52,022 bases of DNA, taken from assembly GCA_023511655.1 (NCBI GenBank), contig JAIMBB010000006.1:1-52022 (forward strand). The letters are read 5' to 3'. The notes beneath the pieces were generated by a model. That model did no database searches and had not been told where the DNA came from. It was given only the letters and a program-made list of their open reading frames with translations. The position numbers and the translations under genes were made by a program. Below, one piece after another: positions 33,149 through 42,753 of this stretch (positions are counted from its first letter, which is position 1; each line of letters begins with the position of its first letter). This stretch comes from Anaerolineae bacterium (GTDB taxonomy: Bacteria > Chloroflexota > Anaerolineae > J036 > Brachytrichaceae).

Positions 33149-34315
33149 TCACCTGCGGACCGCATAACGCTCGACAAACTCCGACCGCGGCGTCACGCCC
33201 AGGCCAGGCTTCACCGGTGCGGCGATCATGCCGTCGCGCACTTCGACTTGCTCTTCCGGCAATTCGCGCAGCAGCGGATTCGCGCCCAGCGAGTACTCCA
33301 GAATGATGGCACTAGGGCTGGCAAATGCCAAGTGCAAACCGGCAGCGAAGGATAGCGCCGAGCCCCACAAGTGCGGGGCAAGCGCGAGCTGGTGGGCTTC
33401 GGCCAGCGCGGCGATGCGCCGGCCTTCGGTGATGCCGCCGCAGATGGCCAGGTCGGGCTGAAGCACGTCCACCGCGCGATGCTGGATCAGGTCGCGAAAG
33501 TCAAAGCGGGTGAACTCGCTCTCGCCGGCGGCGATGGGCATGGTGGCATATGCGCGCACTTCGGCAGCCGCGTCGCGATTGTCGGGGTTCACCGGCTCCT
33601 CGAACCAGAACAAATCGCAGTCGGCCACGCCATCGCAAAAGCGCCTGGCCTCGGCGGCGCTGTAGGTGCCGTGCGCGTCGGCCATCAATTTGATCTGCGG
33701 CCCCAACGCGCGCCGCGCAGCGCGCACGCGGGCCACGCTGGCATCCACGTGACCATCCATCACCCCGACGCGCATCTTCACGGCGCGAAAGCCTTTGTCC
33801 ACGTAGCCCAGCAATTGCTGACCGATGCCGGCTTCGTCGGCCCAGCCGCCGCTGGCATAGGCCGGCATCGCCTGACGGCATGCGCCACCCAGCAACTGCA
33901 CCACCGGGCATCCCAGCGACTTACCCAGCACATCCCACAGCGCCATGTCCACCCCGCTGATGGCGGCGACGGTCAGCCCACGCCGGCCGAGGATGGGAAA
34001 GGCGCGCCCCCGCGCCAGGGCATAGTGATCGCGCGGGCCGTTGTACATGCGCTCCCACAAACGGGTGATCTCGCGCGGGTCCTGACCGACGAGCAGGGGG
34101 CGCAGCTCTTCGCGGACGCAGGTGACCAACGAGGCGCACACGGCTGCGCTGCCCACGCCGGCTTTCGCTTCGCCATAGCCGGTCAGGCCGGTGTCCGTCG
34201 CCAAGGTGACCAGGGTCATGTCGAACGAGGTGATGCGCCCGAAGTCGGATACATGCTGCTGCTCGGGCGGGATGGGGCAGTGGAGCCAGACGGCGTCTAC
34301 GTCGGTGATGCGCAT
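33149..34315 (-). CDS. Mandelate racemase/muconate-lactonizing enzyme family protein
   Basis: The 388-residue enolase-superfamily enzyme has an N-terminal capping domain and a TIM barrel. Barrel motifs include KMRVG (base at the end of strand 2), LMADAHGTYS (metal Asp), FWFEEPVNP (metal Glu), IAAGESEF (metal Glu) and LAPHLWGSA (His). It should dehydrate or epimerise a sugar acid or other 2-hydroxy acid; the subfamily is not clear. The start at 34315 has a -10 hexamer 8 nt upstream and is likely leaderless. A further-upstream ATG (34462) would add 49 residues of unusual sequence and overlap the regulator promoter. The gene is divergent from the SorC regulator. Confidence 0.9.
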   Translation of the reverse strand: MRITDVDAVWLHCPIPPEQQHVSDFGRITSFDMTLVTLATDTGLTGYGEAKAGVGSAAVCASLVTCVREELRPLLVGQDPREITRLWERMYNGPRDHYALARGRAFPILGRRGLTVAAISGVDMALWDVLGKSLGCPVVQLLGGACRQAMPAYASGGWADEAGIGQQLLGYVDKGFRAVKMRVGVMDGHVDASVARVRAARRALGPQIKLMADAHGTYSAAEARRFCDGVADCDLFWFEEPVNPDNRDAAAEVRAYATMPIAAGESEFTRFDFRDLIQHRAVDVLQPDLAICGGITEGRRIAALAEAHQLALAPHLWGSALSFAAGLHLAFASPSAIILEYSLGANPLLRELPEEQVEVRDGMIAAPVKPGLGVTPRSEFVERYAVRR

Positions 34316-34329
34316 GGACGGGAAGTATA
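34316..34329 (-). promoter_or_regulatory. -10 box for a likely leaderless racemase-family mRNA
   Basis: On the minus strand TATACT (34329-34324, five of six to consensus) ends 8 nt before the start codon at 34315, with no Shine-Dalgarno between. Confidence 0.45.
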
Positions 34330-34441
34330 GGGCGACGACGAATTTTCGACGATTCAGTCCGGCTGCGCCCAGCCGGGCGCCCGGCCGGGCGCCGAACGCG
34401 AAGCGTGTCCACAGCGTCCGGAGAGTGGATCGCGGCAGCTG

Positions 34442-34500
34442 ATTCACATTTGTGAATTCCATTCACGTTTGCTTGACAAACGCCCGGCGTTCACTATCTT
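34442..34500 (+). promoter_or_regulatory. SorC promoter with overlapping operator-like dyads
   Basis: TTGACA (34473-34478) and TATCTT (34495-34500) are spaced 16 nt apart. Just upstream, ATTCACATTTGTGAAT (34442-34457) is a near-perfect dyad. CGTTTG-CTTGA-CAAACG (34466-34482) overlaps the -35. A further TTCAC lies at 34463 and another at 34490. The layout suits autoregulation by the SorC protein encoded next. Confidence 0.6.
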
Positions 34501-34520
34501 TCGAGCCACCCGGAAGAACC

Positions 34521-35501
34521 ATGGCCACGATGAACCATGTTTCCGACGAGCGGCTCGCCATGCTGGCCCAGATCGCCGAGCTGTACTTCGTGCGCGGGCT
34601 GAACCAGGCGCAGATCGCTGCACAAACCTCCTACTCGCGCTCCATGATTTCGCGATTGCTGACCGAGGCGCGCGACCAGGGCGTGGTCGAAATCCGCATC
34701 CACCATCCGTTGCGGCGTTCGATGACGCTGGAGCGCGAGCTGCAATCGCACTTCAAACTGGAGCACGTGCGCGTCGTGGAGAGCACTCATCCGGTCGAAG
34801 CCGATGCGTTGCACAAGGTGGGCACCATGGCGGCCAATTTGCTGGCCGACCTGGTAGCCGACGGCATGACCATCGGCGTATCCTGGGGCAGCGCGCTGCT
34901 GGCCGTGGCCGACGCACTGCGCCCGCAGCCCCTTAGCCAGATGCACGTCGTGCAGATGATCGGGTCGCTGGGCACGCGCCTGCCGGAGATGGATGGCGCC
35001 GACCTCACCCGCCGCATCGCCCGCGCTTTCAACGCCACCTACGCCACCCTGCCCGCGCCATTGCTCACCAGCGATGAGCATACGCGCGACGGCCTGATGC
35101 GCGACGAACGCATCCGCGAAGTCTTCGCGCAGATTCGCCGCGCCCACATCGCCCTGGTCGGCATCGGCTCGGTGCAGCCGGAACACTCGGCATTGGTGCG
35201 CGCCGGCTTCCTCAAAGCCCGCCAGTCGCTCGAGATGCAGCGCCAGGCCGGCGCCGTGGGCGACGTATGCGCCATCCCCTTCAATGCCCAAGGGCGCATC
35301 CTCGACTTGCCCATCAGCAGGCGCGTGATGAGCGTAGACGCAACTACATTGATGCGGATTCCGATTCGACTGGGTGTGGCTTGCGGTGAGGCCAAGGTGC
35401 TGCCCGTGCTCGGAGCGCTGCGCAGCCGCCTGGTCAACGCCGTAGTGACCGACGAGACCGTGGCCATCGGCGTGCTTCGCGCCATTGACGCAGCCGTCTG
35501 A
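34521..35501 (+). CDS. SorC family sugar-binding transcriptional regulator
   Basis: The 326-residue protein has an N-terminal helix-turn-helix with [19 protein letters not shown] near 28-46 and a C-terminal sugar-phosphate sensor domain resembling SorC/CggR ([16 protein letters not shown]-type region near 120; [13 protein letters not shown] near 215). SorC regulators respond to phosphorylated sugars. The start at 34521 follows the mapped promoter by 20 nt, with a weak GGAAG before it. It heads a plus-strand operon of catabolic and transport genes and faces a divergent set, which it probably controls. The tetritol regulator EryD is in the same family. Confidence 0.92.
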   Translation: MATMNHVSDERLAMLAQIAELYFVRGLNQAQIAAQTSYSRSMISRLLTEARDQGVVEIRIHHPLRRSMTLERELQSHFKLEHVRVVESTHPVEADALHKVGTMAANLLADLVADGMTIGVSWGSALLAVADALRPQPLSQMHVVQMIGSLGTRLPEMDGADLTRRIARAFNATYATLPAPLLTSDEHTRDGLMRDERIREVFAQIRRAHIALVGIGSVQPEHSALVRAGFLKARQSLEMQRQAGAVGDVCAIPFNAQGRILDLPISRRVMSVDATTLMRIPIRLGVACGEAKVLPVLGALRSRLVNAVVTDETVAIGVLRAIDAAV

Positions 35502-35533
35502 ACACAGGCACCGACCAGACTTTTTCGCTCTCA

Positions 35534-37654
35534 ATGACCAGCTCAATCGTTGACACCAACGCGCCGGTCAGCGCGCAAGCATTGCCATTCGAGAGGTTGC
35601 TGAAGATGTTGTATGAGATGCACCTCATTCGAGCCTTCGAAGAAGCGGCCGAGCAGCAATACTTCGCCGGCAAAGTGCATGGCACCATGCACCTGTATAT
35701 CGGCGAAGAGGCCACCGCCGTGGGGTGCATCGCCGCGCTGGAGCCGGGCGACCAAATCACCAGCACGCATCGTGGCCATGGCCACGCCATCGCCAAAGGC
35801 CAGGACGTGCGCGAGATGATGGCCGAGCTGCTGGCCAAGCGCACCGGCGTATGCCGGGGGCTGGGCGGCAGCATGCACATGGCCGATGTCGAGCTGGGCA
35901 ACCTCGGCGCAAACGGCATCGTGGCTGGCGGCATGGGCAGCGCGGTCGGCGCAGCGCTCAGCGCGCATCTGCTCAAGACCGGCCGCATGGTGATGTGCTT
36001 CTTCGGCGACGGCGCCGTCAGCAACGGCAACTTTCATGAGACGCTCAACCTGGCTTCCATCTGGAAACTGCCGGTGGTGTTCGTGTGCGAGAACAACCAG
36101 TACGCCATGAGCATGCCGGCGCGCGAAGCCATTCCCGTGCGCGTGGCCGACCGCGCCGCCGCTTATGCGATGCCCGGCGTGCAGGTGGATGGCATGGACG
36201 TGCTGGCCGTCTATCAAGCGGCCAAAGCCGCCGTGGATCGCGCCCGCGCCGGCCAGGGCCCCTCGCTGGTCGAGGTGTTGACCTACCGCTACAAAGGCCA
36301 TTCGCGCAGCGACAAACAGGTGTATCGCTCCAAGGAAGAGGTGAAGGCCTGGCAGGCGCGCGACGCCATCATCCGGTTCGAGGCCCATCTGATCCAGCAA
36401 GGCGTCCTCACCCGCGCCCAGGCTGATGACATTCGCAACCGAGCCATCCGGGACATCGAAGAAGCGGTGGCGTTTGCCGACGCCTCGCCGGAGCCGGACC
36501 CCGCGGAGTTGCTCAACGAGGTGTACTACGAAGAGCCGGCCAATCGCACCGACCCGGCCATGCGCGGCATCATGCTGCGCACGTCTGCGCCGATCAACGC
36601 TCGCCCGTTGCCCACCTGGTTCACCCGCACCTTCGCCCAACACGCCGGCAGCGAGCCGCCGCCGGGCGAGCGCGAGCTGACCGGCAGCGAAGCCCTGCGC
36701 GAAGCCATGGCCCAAGCCATGGAAGCTGCGCCCAACGTTATCCTGATCGGCGAAGACATCGGCAAATATGGTGGCGCGTTCGGCGTCACGCTGGGGCTGT
36801 ATGACCGCTTCGGCCCGGAGCGCGTGCGCGATACCCCCATCAGCGAAAACGCCATCGCCGGCGTTTCCTTCGGCGCCGGCATGACCGGCCTGGTGCCGAT
36901 CGCCGAGTTCCAGTTCCAGGACTTCGTGACGCTGGCCATGGAGCAGATCGTGTTGCAAGCGGCCAAGGTGCGCTACATGTTCGGCGGGCGCACGATCTGC
37001 CAGATGGTGGTGCGCCTGCCGGCCGGCAGCGGCACCGGCGCGGCTGCGCAGCACAGCGAGAGCCTGGAATCCTGGTTCGTCAACGTGCCGGGGCTGAAGG
37101 TCGTCGCGCCCAGCACGCCCTACGACATGAAGGGCCTGCTGCTGGCTGCCATCTCTGACCAAAATCCGATCATCTTCGTGGAGCACAAATTGCTCTACAG
37201 GGTCAAGGGCCCCGTGCCCGAACTCCCCTACGTGGTGCCCATCGGCAAGGCGGCCGTGCGGCGCGCCGGCCGGCACGTCACCATCGTCGGCGCGAGCATC
37301 GCTATGCCGCGCGCGCTGGAGGCGGCGGCGCAACTGGCCGGCGAGGGCATCGAATGCGAAGTGATTGACCTGCGCACGCTCAAGCCCTACGACCTGCACA
37401 CCATCATGCAGTCGGTGAAGAAAACCGGCCGCTTGCTGATCGCGCACGAGGCGCCGCTGATCGGTGGCTACGGAGCGGAGATCGCTGCCGCCATCGCACA
37501 GAGCGAGGCATTCGCCTATCTGGAAGCGCCGATCGTGCGGCTGGGCGGCGCCGATGTGCCCATCCCCTACAACCGGACGTTGGAGCGCGCCGCCACGCCA
37601 CAGACTGAGGACATCGCCGAGGCAGCGCGCAGGTTGGCGCGCCTGCAAATTTGA
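35534..37654 (+). CDS. Fused E1 alpha-beta TPP-dependent dehydrogenase
   Basis: This 706-residue protein combines both E1 subunits of a 2-oxo acid dehydrogenase in one chain. The alpha part (about 20-330) holds the TPP motif [17 protein letters not shown] (GDG at 158-160) ending in CENNQYAMS. The linker covers about 330-385. The beta part (about 386-706) includes [31 protein letters not shown] and the C-terminal transketolase-like [11 protein letters not shown]. Likely substrates are pyruvate, acetoin or a branched-chain oxo acid. It starts 32 bp after the SorC gene and has no strong Shine-Dalgarno. E2 follows after 15 bp, but no E3 gene is present. Confidence 0.92.
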   Translation: MTSSIVDTNAPVSAQALPFERLLKMLYEMHLIRAFEEAAEQQYFAGKVHGTMHLYIGEEATAVGCIAALEPGDQITSTHRGHGHAIAKGQDVREMMAELLAKRTGVCRGLGGSMHMADVELGNLGANGIVAGGMGSAVGAALSAHLLKTGRMVMCFFGDGAVSNGNFHETLNLASIWKLPVVFVCENNQYAMSMPAREAIPVRVADRAAAYAMPGVQVDGMDVLAVYQAAKAAVDRARAGQGPSLVEVLTYRYKGHSRSDKQVYRSKEEVKAWQARDAIIRFEAHLIQQGVLTRAQADDIRNRAIRDIEEAVAFADASPEPDPAELLNEVYYEEPANRTDPAMRGIMLRTSAPINARPLPTWFTRTFAQHAGSEPPPGERELTGSEALREAMAQAMEAAPNVILIGEDIGKYGGAFGVTLGLYDRFGPERVRDTPISENAIAGVSFGAGMTGLVPIAEFQFQDFVTLAMEQIVLQAAKVRYMFGGRTICQMVVRLPAGSGTGAAAQHSESLESWFVNVPGLKVVAPSTPYDMKGLLLAAISDQNPIIFVEHKLLYRVKGPVPELPYVVPIGKAAVRRAGRHVTIVGASIAMPRALEAAAQLAGEGIECEVIDLRTLKPYDLHTIMQSVKKTGRLLIAHEAPLIGGYGAEIAAAIAQSEAFAYLEAPIVRLGGADVPIPYNRTLERAATPQTEDIAEAARRLARLQI

Positions 37655-37669
37655 TGTGGGAAGAGCGAG

Positions 37670-39043
37670 ATGGCCGTGCCGATCATCATGCCCAAATTTG
37701 AGATGGCCCAGGAAAGCGGCACCATCGCGCGCTGGCTCAAGCAGGTGGGCGACCCAGTGAGCAAAGGCGAGGCCGTGTTGGAAGTGGAAACGGACAAAAT
37801 CACGATGGAGGTCGAATCGCCGGCCGATGGCGTGCTCGCGCAGGTGCTGGCCGAACCCGGCGCGCGCGTGCCGATCGGCCAGCCTATCGCCTACCTGGCA
37901 GCTGCTGGGGAACCGACTGCTGCGCCATCACCCGCGTCCCAGCCGGCGAGCGCGCCCGCCGGACGCCCACCCAAAGCGACCCCTATCGCCCAGAAGCTGG
38001 CCGCTGAGCATGGAATTGACCTGAGCCAGGTGACTGGCACCGGCCGCGACGGCCAGGTCACCCGACAGGATGTGGAGGCGTTCATTGCCCGACACAAGGC
38101 GCACCCGCAGGCCGACCAGGCGAAGGTCGCCGCGGTGCCTGCAGCGCGTCGGATGGCGAACGAGCTTGGGGTGGATTTGAGTCATGTGGCCGGCAGCGGC
38201 CCCGGCGGGCGCGTCCAGTCATCTGACGTGGCGCGCGCGGCCGCAGCCCAGCGCGAAGCGAGCACCCAGCGGCCAGTGCCAGCCCACTCAGCGCCAGCCA
38301 GCGCAGCGCCGGCTATGGTCGAGACGCCTGAGGTGAAAGGGCAGCGCACGCCAACCGTGCGCCGCACCCTCCCCCTGAGCGGCATGCGGCGAACCATTGC
38401 CCAGCGCATGAGCCAGAGCGTGCGCGAAGCGCCGCAGTTCAACCTGAGCGTAGACGTGGACATGAGCCGTGCGCTGGCCATCATCGAGGACTGGCGCGCG
38501 GCACAAGCCGAGGGTCAACCGAGGATGACGCTGACCGCGCTGTTGGTAAAGACCTGTGCCTGGGCGCTGCAACGCCATCCGGCGCTTAACGCCGGCTTCA
38601 AAGACGAAGCGATCATCGAATGGAGCGACATCAACATCGGCGTGGCAGTCGCGGTGGACGAGGGGTTAATCGTGCCGGTGATCCATCACGCCGACCGATT
38701 GAGCCTGCTGGAGATCGCCGCGCGGTTGAACGACGTGTCGGCGCGCGGGCGGGCCGGCCAACTGCAACTGGCCGACGTGCAAGGCGGCACCTTCACCCTC
38801 TCCAACCTGGGCATGTTCGCCGTGGATCGCTTCACGGCCATCGTCAATCCGCCGCAGGCCGCCATCCTGGCCGTCGGGCGTGCGGCGAAGCGCATCGTCC
38901 CCGATGACCAGGGCCAGACGCGCGTTGCGCCGATCGCCACCCTGACGGTGAGCGCCGACCACCGCGTCGTGGACGGGGCGCAGGTCGGGCGCTTTTTAAG
39001 CGACCTGCAACGCGGGCTGGAGCGGCCCGGCCTGCTGTTGTGA
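37670..39043 (+). CDS. E2 dihydrolipoamide acyltransferase with two E3/E1-binding domains
   Basis: The 457-residue protein has an N-terminal lipoyl domain (about 3-77; lipoyl-Lys K43 in EVETDKITMEV). Two peripheral-subunit-binding domains follow: PIAQKLAAEHGIDLSQVTGT near 105 and PAARRMANELGVDLSHVAGS near 158, both with the GTG- or GPGGR-type tails. A Pro/Ala linker leads to the catalytic domain (about 225-457), ending with the active-site SADHRVVDGAQ. Most E2s have one binding domain; two are unusual. A weak Shine-Dalgarno GGAAGAG lies before the ATG. It acts with the fused E1 upstream. Confidence 0.92.
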   Translation: MAVPIIMPKFEMAQESGTIARWLKQVGDPVSKGEAVLEVETDKITMEVESPADGVLAQVLAEPGARVPIGQPIAYLAAAGEPTAAPSPASQPASAPAGRPPKATPIAQKLAAEHGIDLSQVTGTGRDGQVTRQDVEAFIARHKAHPQADQAKVAAVPAARRMANELGVDLSHVAGSGPGGRVQSSDVARAAAAQREASTQRPVPAHSAPASAAPAMVETPEVKGQRTPTVRRTLPLSGMRRTIAQRMSQSVREAPQFNLSVDVDMSRALAIIEDWRAAQAEGQPRMTLTALLVKTCAWALQRHPALNAGFKDEAIIEWSDINIGVAVAVDEGLIVPVIHHADRLSLLEIAARLNDVSARGRAGQLQLADVQGGTFTLSNLGMFAVDRFTAIVNPPQAAILAVGRAAKRIVPDDQGQTRVAPIATLTVSADHRVVDGAQVGRFLSDLQRGLERPGLLL

Positions 39044-39067
39044 ATCGGATCGGAGGAGGTTAAGCAA

Positions 39068-39970
39068 ATGACCCAGCTTCACACGCACAAGCGCAAACAT
39101 CCGTGGTGGTCTCCTGAAAGGCCGTGGGTATGGTTGTTGCCGATTGTGATCCTGTTGGCGATCTACAGCGTATACCCGTTCATCTTCAACATCATCATCA
39201 GCTTCCAACGCTTCGACCCGATGGACAAAGCGTTCAAGTGGAACTTCCCGGCCAACTGGATCAACCTGTTCACCAACAGCGATTTTCTGAAGGCGTTCCG
39301 CATCACGGCCACCTACGGCATCATCGCGCTGGTGGTGGAACTGGTGCTGGGGATCGCCATCGCGCTGGCGTTCGATCGCAGCCGGGTGCGGCTGCGCGGG
39401 TTGTGGCAATCGCTGTTCATCCTGCCGATGGTGGTGCCGCCGGTGATCGCCGGCCTGATGTTCCGCTTCTTGCAAAATGCCGACTACGGCATCATCTCCA
39501 ACATCCTGTACGCTCTCGGGATCATCGAACGATCGGAGCCGCTGATCGGCGGCACGGGGCGCAACGTGTTGCTGGCGGTGTTGATCGCCGACGTCTGGCA
39601 GTGGACGCCGTTCGTCGCGCTCATCGTGCTGGCCGGCCTGAAGTCCATGCCCCACGAACCACTGGAAGCCGCCGTGGTGGATGGAGCGACCCCCTGGCAG
39701 TTGTTCTGGGAGATAAAGCTGCCGCTGCTGCGCGGCGTGTTGGCCGTCGCCGTGCTCTTCCGCATCGTGGATCTGCTGCGCCTGTTCGACTACGTGGCCA
39801 TCATGACCAGCGGAGGCCCCGGCGGCAACTCCGAGACGATCAGTCACTATGCCTACCGCATGCACAAAAGCATCGAATGGGGCATGGTGTCGGTGATCGG
39901 CATCGTGGTGTTGATCCTGGCCATCGTCGTCACCAACGCCTACATGCGCGCGTTCAAGGTGAAGTTCTAG
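39068..39970 (+). CDS. CUT1 sugar ABC permease (MalF/UgpA type)
   Basis: The 300-residue permease has six hydrophobic segments with the N-terminal WVWLLPIVILLAIYSVYPF helix. The ATPase-docking EAA loop is EPLEAAVVDGATPWQLFWEI near 197-216, and the end is typical of MalF/UgpA. The start has a strong GGAGGAGG Shine-Dalgarno. It pairs with the permease 33 bp downstream and the binding protein beyond, together forming a transporter. No ATPase is encoded with this set. Confidence 0.92.
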   Translation: MTQLHTHKRKHPWWSPERPWVWLLPIVILLAIYSVYPFIFNIIISFQRFDPMDKAFKWNFPANWINLFTNSDFLKAFRITATYGIIALVVELVLGIAIALAFDRSRVRLRGLWQSLFILPMVVPPVIAGLMFRFLQNADYGIISNILYALGIIERSEPLIGGTGRNVLLAVLIADVWQWTPFVALIVLAGLKSMPHEPLEAAVVDGATPWQLFWEIKLPLLRGVLAVAVLFRIVDLLRLFDYVAIMTSGGPGGNSETISHYAYRMHKSIEWGMVSVIGIVVLILAIVVTNAYMRAFKVKF

Positions 39971-40003
39971 TTTGTGAGCTGAGAAATCACTCAGGAGGGA
40001 AAG

Positions 40004-41002
40004 ATGGCGATCACCCAGCTTCCTGCCAGCGGGGTCACCCGGAAAGTCGAGGCGACGCAAGCCGAGCGCGTGGCGCGCAGGCGGCATCGGCGCGAGAGCA
40101 TCGCACAAACGGCCGTTGCGGCTTTCATCGCCCTGTTCTTTTTTGCGCCCATCGCCTACTGGTTCCTTGTCTCGGTCAAGCCGCTGACCTACACCATGTC
40201 GTGGCCGCCGGTGCTGTTATCGGAGCCGATCTTCGACTGGTACGAAGTGGTGGTGCTGGGGCTGGACCCGAACGTGGGCGCCAAGACCGGCATCGTGTTC
40301 AACGGTGCGGCTGGCGACTACTACGTGATCCCCTATTTGCTCAACAGCATCGTCATCGGTGTGCTGAGCACGATCGTCGCCGTCGGGCTGGCCACGCCGG
40401 CTGCCTACGCCCTCAGCCGCTTCCACTTCCAGCGCCGCAGCAGCGTGATCGCCTGGATCCTGAGCACGCGCATGATGCCGCCGGTGGTGGCGATGTTTCC
40501 GCTGTTCTGGCTGTATACACAGGCCGACCAGCGCGTGTTCTCCTCGATCTTCGGCCGGGGGACCAGCGTGCTCTACGACTCGCTGCTGGGCGTGCTGCTC
40601 GTGCACGTCGTGGTCAACCTCCCGCTGTCCACCCTGCTGCTGAAGAGCTTCTTCGACGACATCCCCACCGACCTGGACGAAGCGGCCATGGTGGATGGCT
40701 GCACCCGCTGGCAGGCCTTCAGCAAGGTGATCTGGCACTACGCCCTGCCTGGCATGGCGGCGGCGGCCATCCTGGCCTTCATCACATCGTGGAACGAATT
40801 CTTGCTCACGCTCACCGTCACGCGCACGCAGTTCCGCACGGTGCCTGTGTTTGGCTCCACCTTCGACGTCTCGGCGGCAGGCACGGAGTGGGGCGCGCTG
40901 GCCGCCGTCAGCACGACGGCGATGGTGCCGGTATTCATCTTCGTGCTCATCGTGCAGCGCAACCTGGTGCGCGGCCTGACGATGGGCGCCGTGAAGGGAT
41001 AG
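40004..41002 (+). CDS. CUT1 sugar ABC permease (MalG/UgpE type)
   Basis: The 332-residue permease has an N-terminal cytoplasmic basic stretch (about 1-37), then six hydrophobic segments. The EAA loop is DLDEAAMVDGCTRWQAFSKV near 224-243. A somewhat long periplasmic loop near 70-105 follows the first helix. The C-terminus ends in GLTMGAVKG, typical of MalG. AGGAGGG lies about 5 nt before the ATG. It is the second permease of the first CUT1 transporter in the locus. Confidence 0.92.
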   Translation: MAITQLPASGVTRKVEATQAERVARRRHRRESIAQTAVAAFIALFFFAPIAYWFLVSVKPLTYTMSWPPVLLSEPIFDWYEVVVLGLDPNVGAKTGIVFNGAAGDYYVIPYLLNSIVIGVLSTIVAVGLATPAAYALSRFHFQRRSSVIAWILSTRMMPPVVAMFPLFWLYTQADQRVFSSIFGRGTSVLYDSLLGVLLVHVVVNLPLSTLLLKSFFDDIPTDLDEAAMVDGCTRWQAFSKVIWHYALPGMAAAAILAFITSWNEFLLTLTVTRTQFRTVPVFGSTFDVSAAGTEWGALAAVSTTAMVPVFIFVLIVQRNLVRGLTMGAVKG

Positions 41003-41070
41003 CACTGCCATCGGTCACAACCGCGCAGGCCGCGCCGCCTGTCCGGAAGACAAAACTCGAAACGGAGGTG

Positions 41071-41169
41071 ATGACCAACAAGCCGAGAAGCAAACTTTCG
41101 ATCCCCCCAACACACTTACCTGGAAACGCCTTGAGTTTGAGTATGTTCTTGAGGAGGAAACGGAAATGA
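41071..41169 (+). CDS. Possible 32-residue leader peptide before the binding protein
   Basis: An open frame from ATG (41071) ends at TGA (41167-41169), overlapping the next ATG as ATGA. The product is a basic 32-residue peptide ending MFLRRKRK with no recognised domain. A GGAGGTGAT anti-16S match overlaps the ATG, leaving only 2 nt from GGAGG, which is tight. The 163-bp gap otherwise holds only the binding-protein Shine-Dalgarno. Probably a coupling ORF or a chance frame. Confidence 0.3.
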   Translation: MTNKPRSKLSIPPTHLPGNALSLSMFLRRKRK

Positions 41170-42731
41170 ACGAGCAAGATCGTCAACAACGTCTCTACGT
41201 GGCCAAGATGGCCGAGAAGCTGCGCGCCGGCAAGATCAGTCGCCGCGAGTTCATCCGCGCTGCAGCGTTGGCCGGCTTCGGGTTCAGCAGCGCGTGGTAC
41301 CTGGGCGGTTGCGCCCCGGCTCGACCGGCCGCCCCGGCTCAGCCCGCAGCACCCGAAGCGCCCAAGGCGGATGCCGCGACCGGCAGCGGCAGCCTCACCC
41401 CGCAGCAACAGTTCTTGAAGGAAGTCGGCGGCAAGTTCAAGGGCACACGCATCAAGATCGTGTCCGAAAACACCTCCCCTGGCCTGGTCATCAGCAAGCT
41501 GATGAAGGAAGAGTTCACCCCGCTCACCGGCATCGAGGTGGACTGGGAGATCGTGCCGCTCGATCAGGTGCTGGCCAAGACCATCCAGGACACCGTGGTC
41601 GGCGCGACCGGCGGCAAGGGACAAAGCGACATCTATTATTGGGACCAGGCCTGGCTTGGCCGCTTCGTGAACGATTCGATCCCCGTTGACGAGCTGCTAG
41701 CCAAGACCGACCTGGCCTATCCCGACTATAAATTCGACGACTTCCTGCCGCAACTGGTGCGCGACATCGCCAGCTACAAAGGCACCAAGATCGGCGTGCC
41801 GTTCGACATCCCCATCTTCATCATGATGTACCGCAAGGACATCTTCGACGAGCTGAAGCTGAGCGTGCCGACCACCATGCCGGAGTACATGGATGTCGTC
41901 AAGGCCATCCACGAAGCCAAGAGCGGCCAGGGCATCATGGGCACGGTGGGTCAGTGGAAGTCCGGCCACTATGCCCTGCAGTGCGATGCGACGGCCTGGA
42001 TGTGGTCGCACGGCGGCGCGCACTTCGACGCCGACGGCAAGCCGATGTACACCGCCGAGGAGAACGTCGAGGGCATGCGCTACATGATGGAGCTGGGCAA
42101 CTACATGGACCCCGGCGTGACCGGCTGGGACTGGGGCGGCCAGGGCGACGCCTTCACCCAGGGCAAAGCCGGTATCTTCATCTCGTGGGGCGAGTTCTTC
42201 CCCGGCTTCGACGACCCCTCGCGCAGCAAGGTCGTCGGCCTGGTGGAGCCGGCCGACTGCCCCAAGGAAGTGAAACTGCGGCCCCGCGAGCAATGCGGCT
42301 ACGACGAGACCCCCGGCATCAGCCACCAGGGCGGCTCGTGCCTGGCCATCAGCAAGTATGCTCCCAACCCCGACGCAGCCTGGGTGTTCTTGCAGTGGGC
42401 CACCAGCGCCGACCTGACCGCGCGCGCCAACGCGCAAGGGGCCAACGTGCCCATCCGGGCCAGCAACTACACCGACCCGCGCGTGCTGGAGAACAACAAA
42501 GTGGTGCCCGGTACCACGCGCCACTTCGAAGTGACCCGTCGCGCCATCGAAACCCGCATGGGCACCGAGCCGCACCTGCCGCAATGGGCCGCGCTGGCCA
42601 ACGACGTGAACGCCGTCGAGTACGGCAAGATGACCACCAAGCAGCAAAGCATCGAGGACACGTTGAAGGCCATTCAAGAGAAGACCGAGAAGGCCCTGCA
42701 GGCCATGCGCCAATACGGCGTGGCGGCCTGA
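41166..42731 (+). CDS. CUT1 substrate-binding lipoprotein, Tat-type signal
   Basis: The 521-residue precursor carries the twin-arginine motif SRREFIRAAA near 26-35, followed by a hydrophobic stretch and lipobox LGGC near 46-49. It should therefore be exported folded and then lipid-anchored. A Pro/Ala-rich linker precedes the extracellular-binding-protein family 1 fold (VSENTSPGLVISKLMKEEF opening; YYWDQAWLGRFV in the middle). GAGGAGG lies about 8 nt upstream. It follows two permease genes and precedes an FGGY kinase across a strong hairpin. The substrate is unknown. Confidence 0.92.
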   Translation: MNEQDRQQRLYVAKMAEKLRAGKISRREFIRAAALAGFGFSSAWYLGGCAPARPAAPAQPAAPEAPKADAATGSGSLTPQQQFLKEVGGKFKGTRIKIVSENTSPGLVISKLMKEEFTPLTGIEVDWEIVPLDQVLAKTIQDTVVGATGGKGQSDIYYWDQAWLGRFVNDSIPVDELLAKTDLAYPDYKFDDFLPQLVRDIASYKGTKIGVPFDIPIFIMMYRKDIFDELKLSVPTTMPEYMDVVKAIHEAKSGQGIMGTVGQWKSGHYALQCDATAWMWSHGGAHFDADGKPMYTAEENVEGMRYMMELGNYMDPGVTGWDWGGQGDAFTQGKAGIFISWGEFFPGFDDPSRSKVVGLVEPADCPKEVKLRPREQCGYDETPGISHQGGSCLAISKYAPNPDAAWVFLQWATSADLTARANAQGANVPIRASNYTDPRVLENNKVVPGTTRHFEVTRRAIETRMGTEPHLPQWAALANDVNAVEYGKMTTKQQSIEDTLKAIQEKTEKALQAMRQYGVAA

Positions 42732-42753
42732 CGCCATCTCGACACACTCGCTC

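Noticed and set aside
35543-37648. Very long open frame antisense to the fused E1 gene (about 700 codons)
   Set aside because: The sense strand encodes a full E1 with all motifs. The antisense product shows only His/Ala/Gly-rich composition with no domain, as expected from GC-rich codon bias.
39124-41169. A 681-codon open frame across both permease genes
   Set aside because: It runs in the +2 frame of two well-supported permeases and has no Shine-Dalgarno or family match. Only its last 32 codons are discussed, as a separate weak small ORF.
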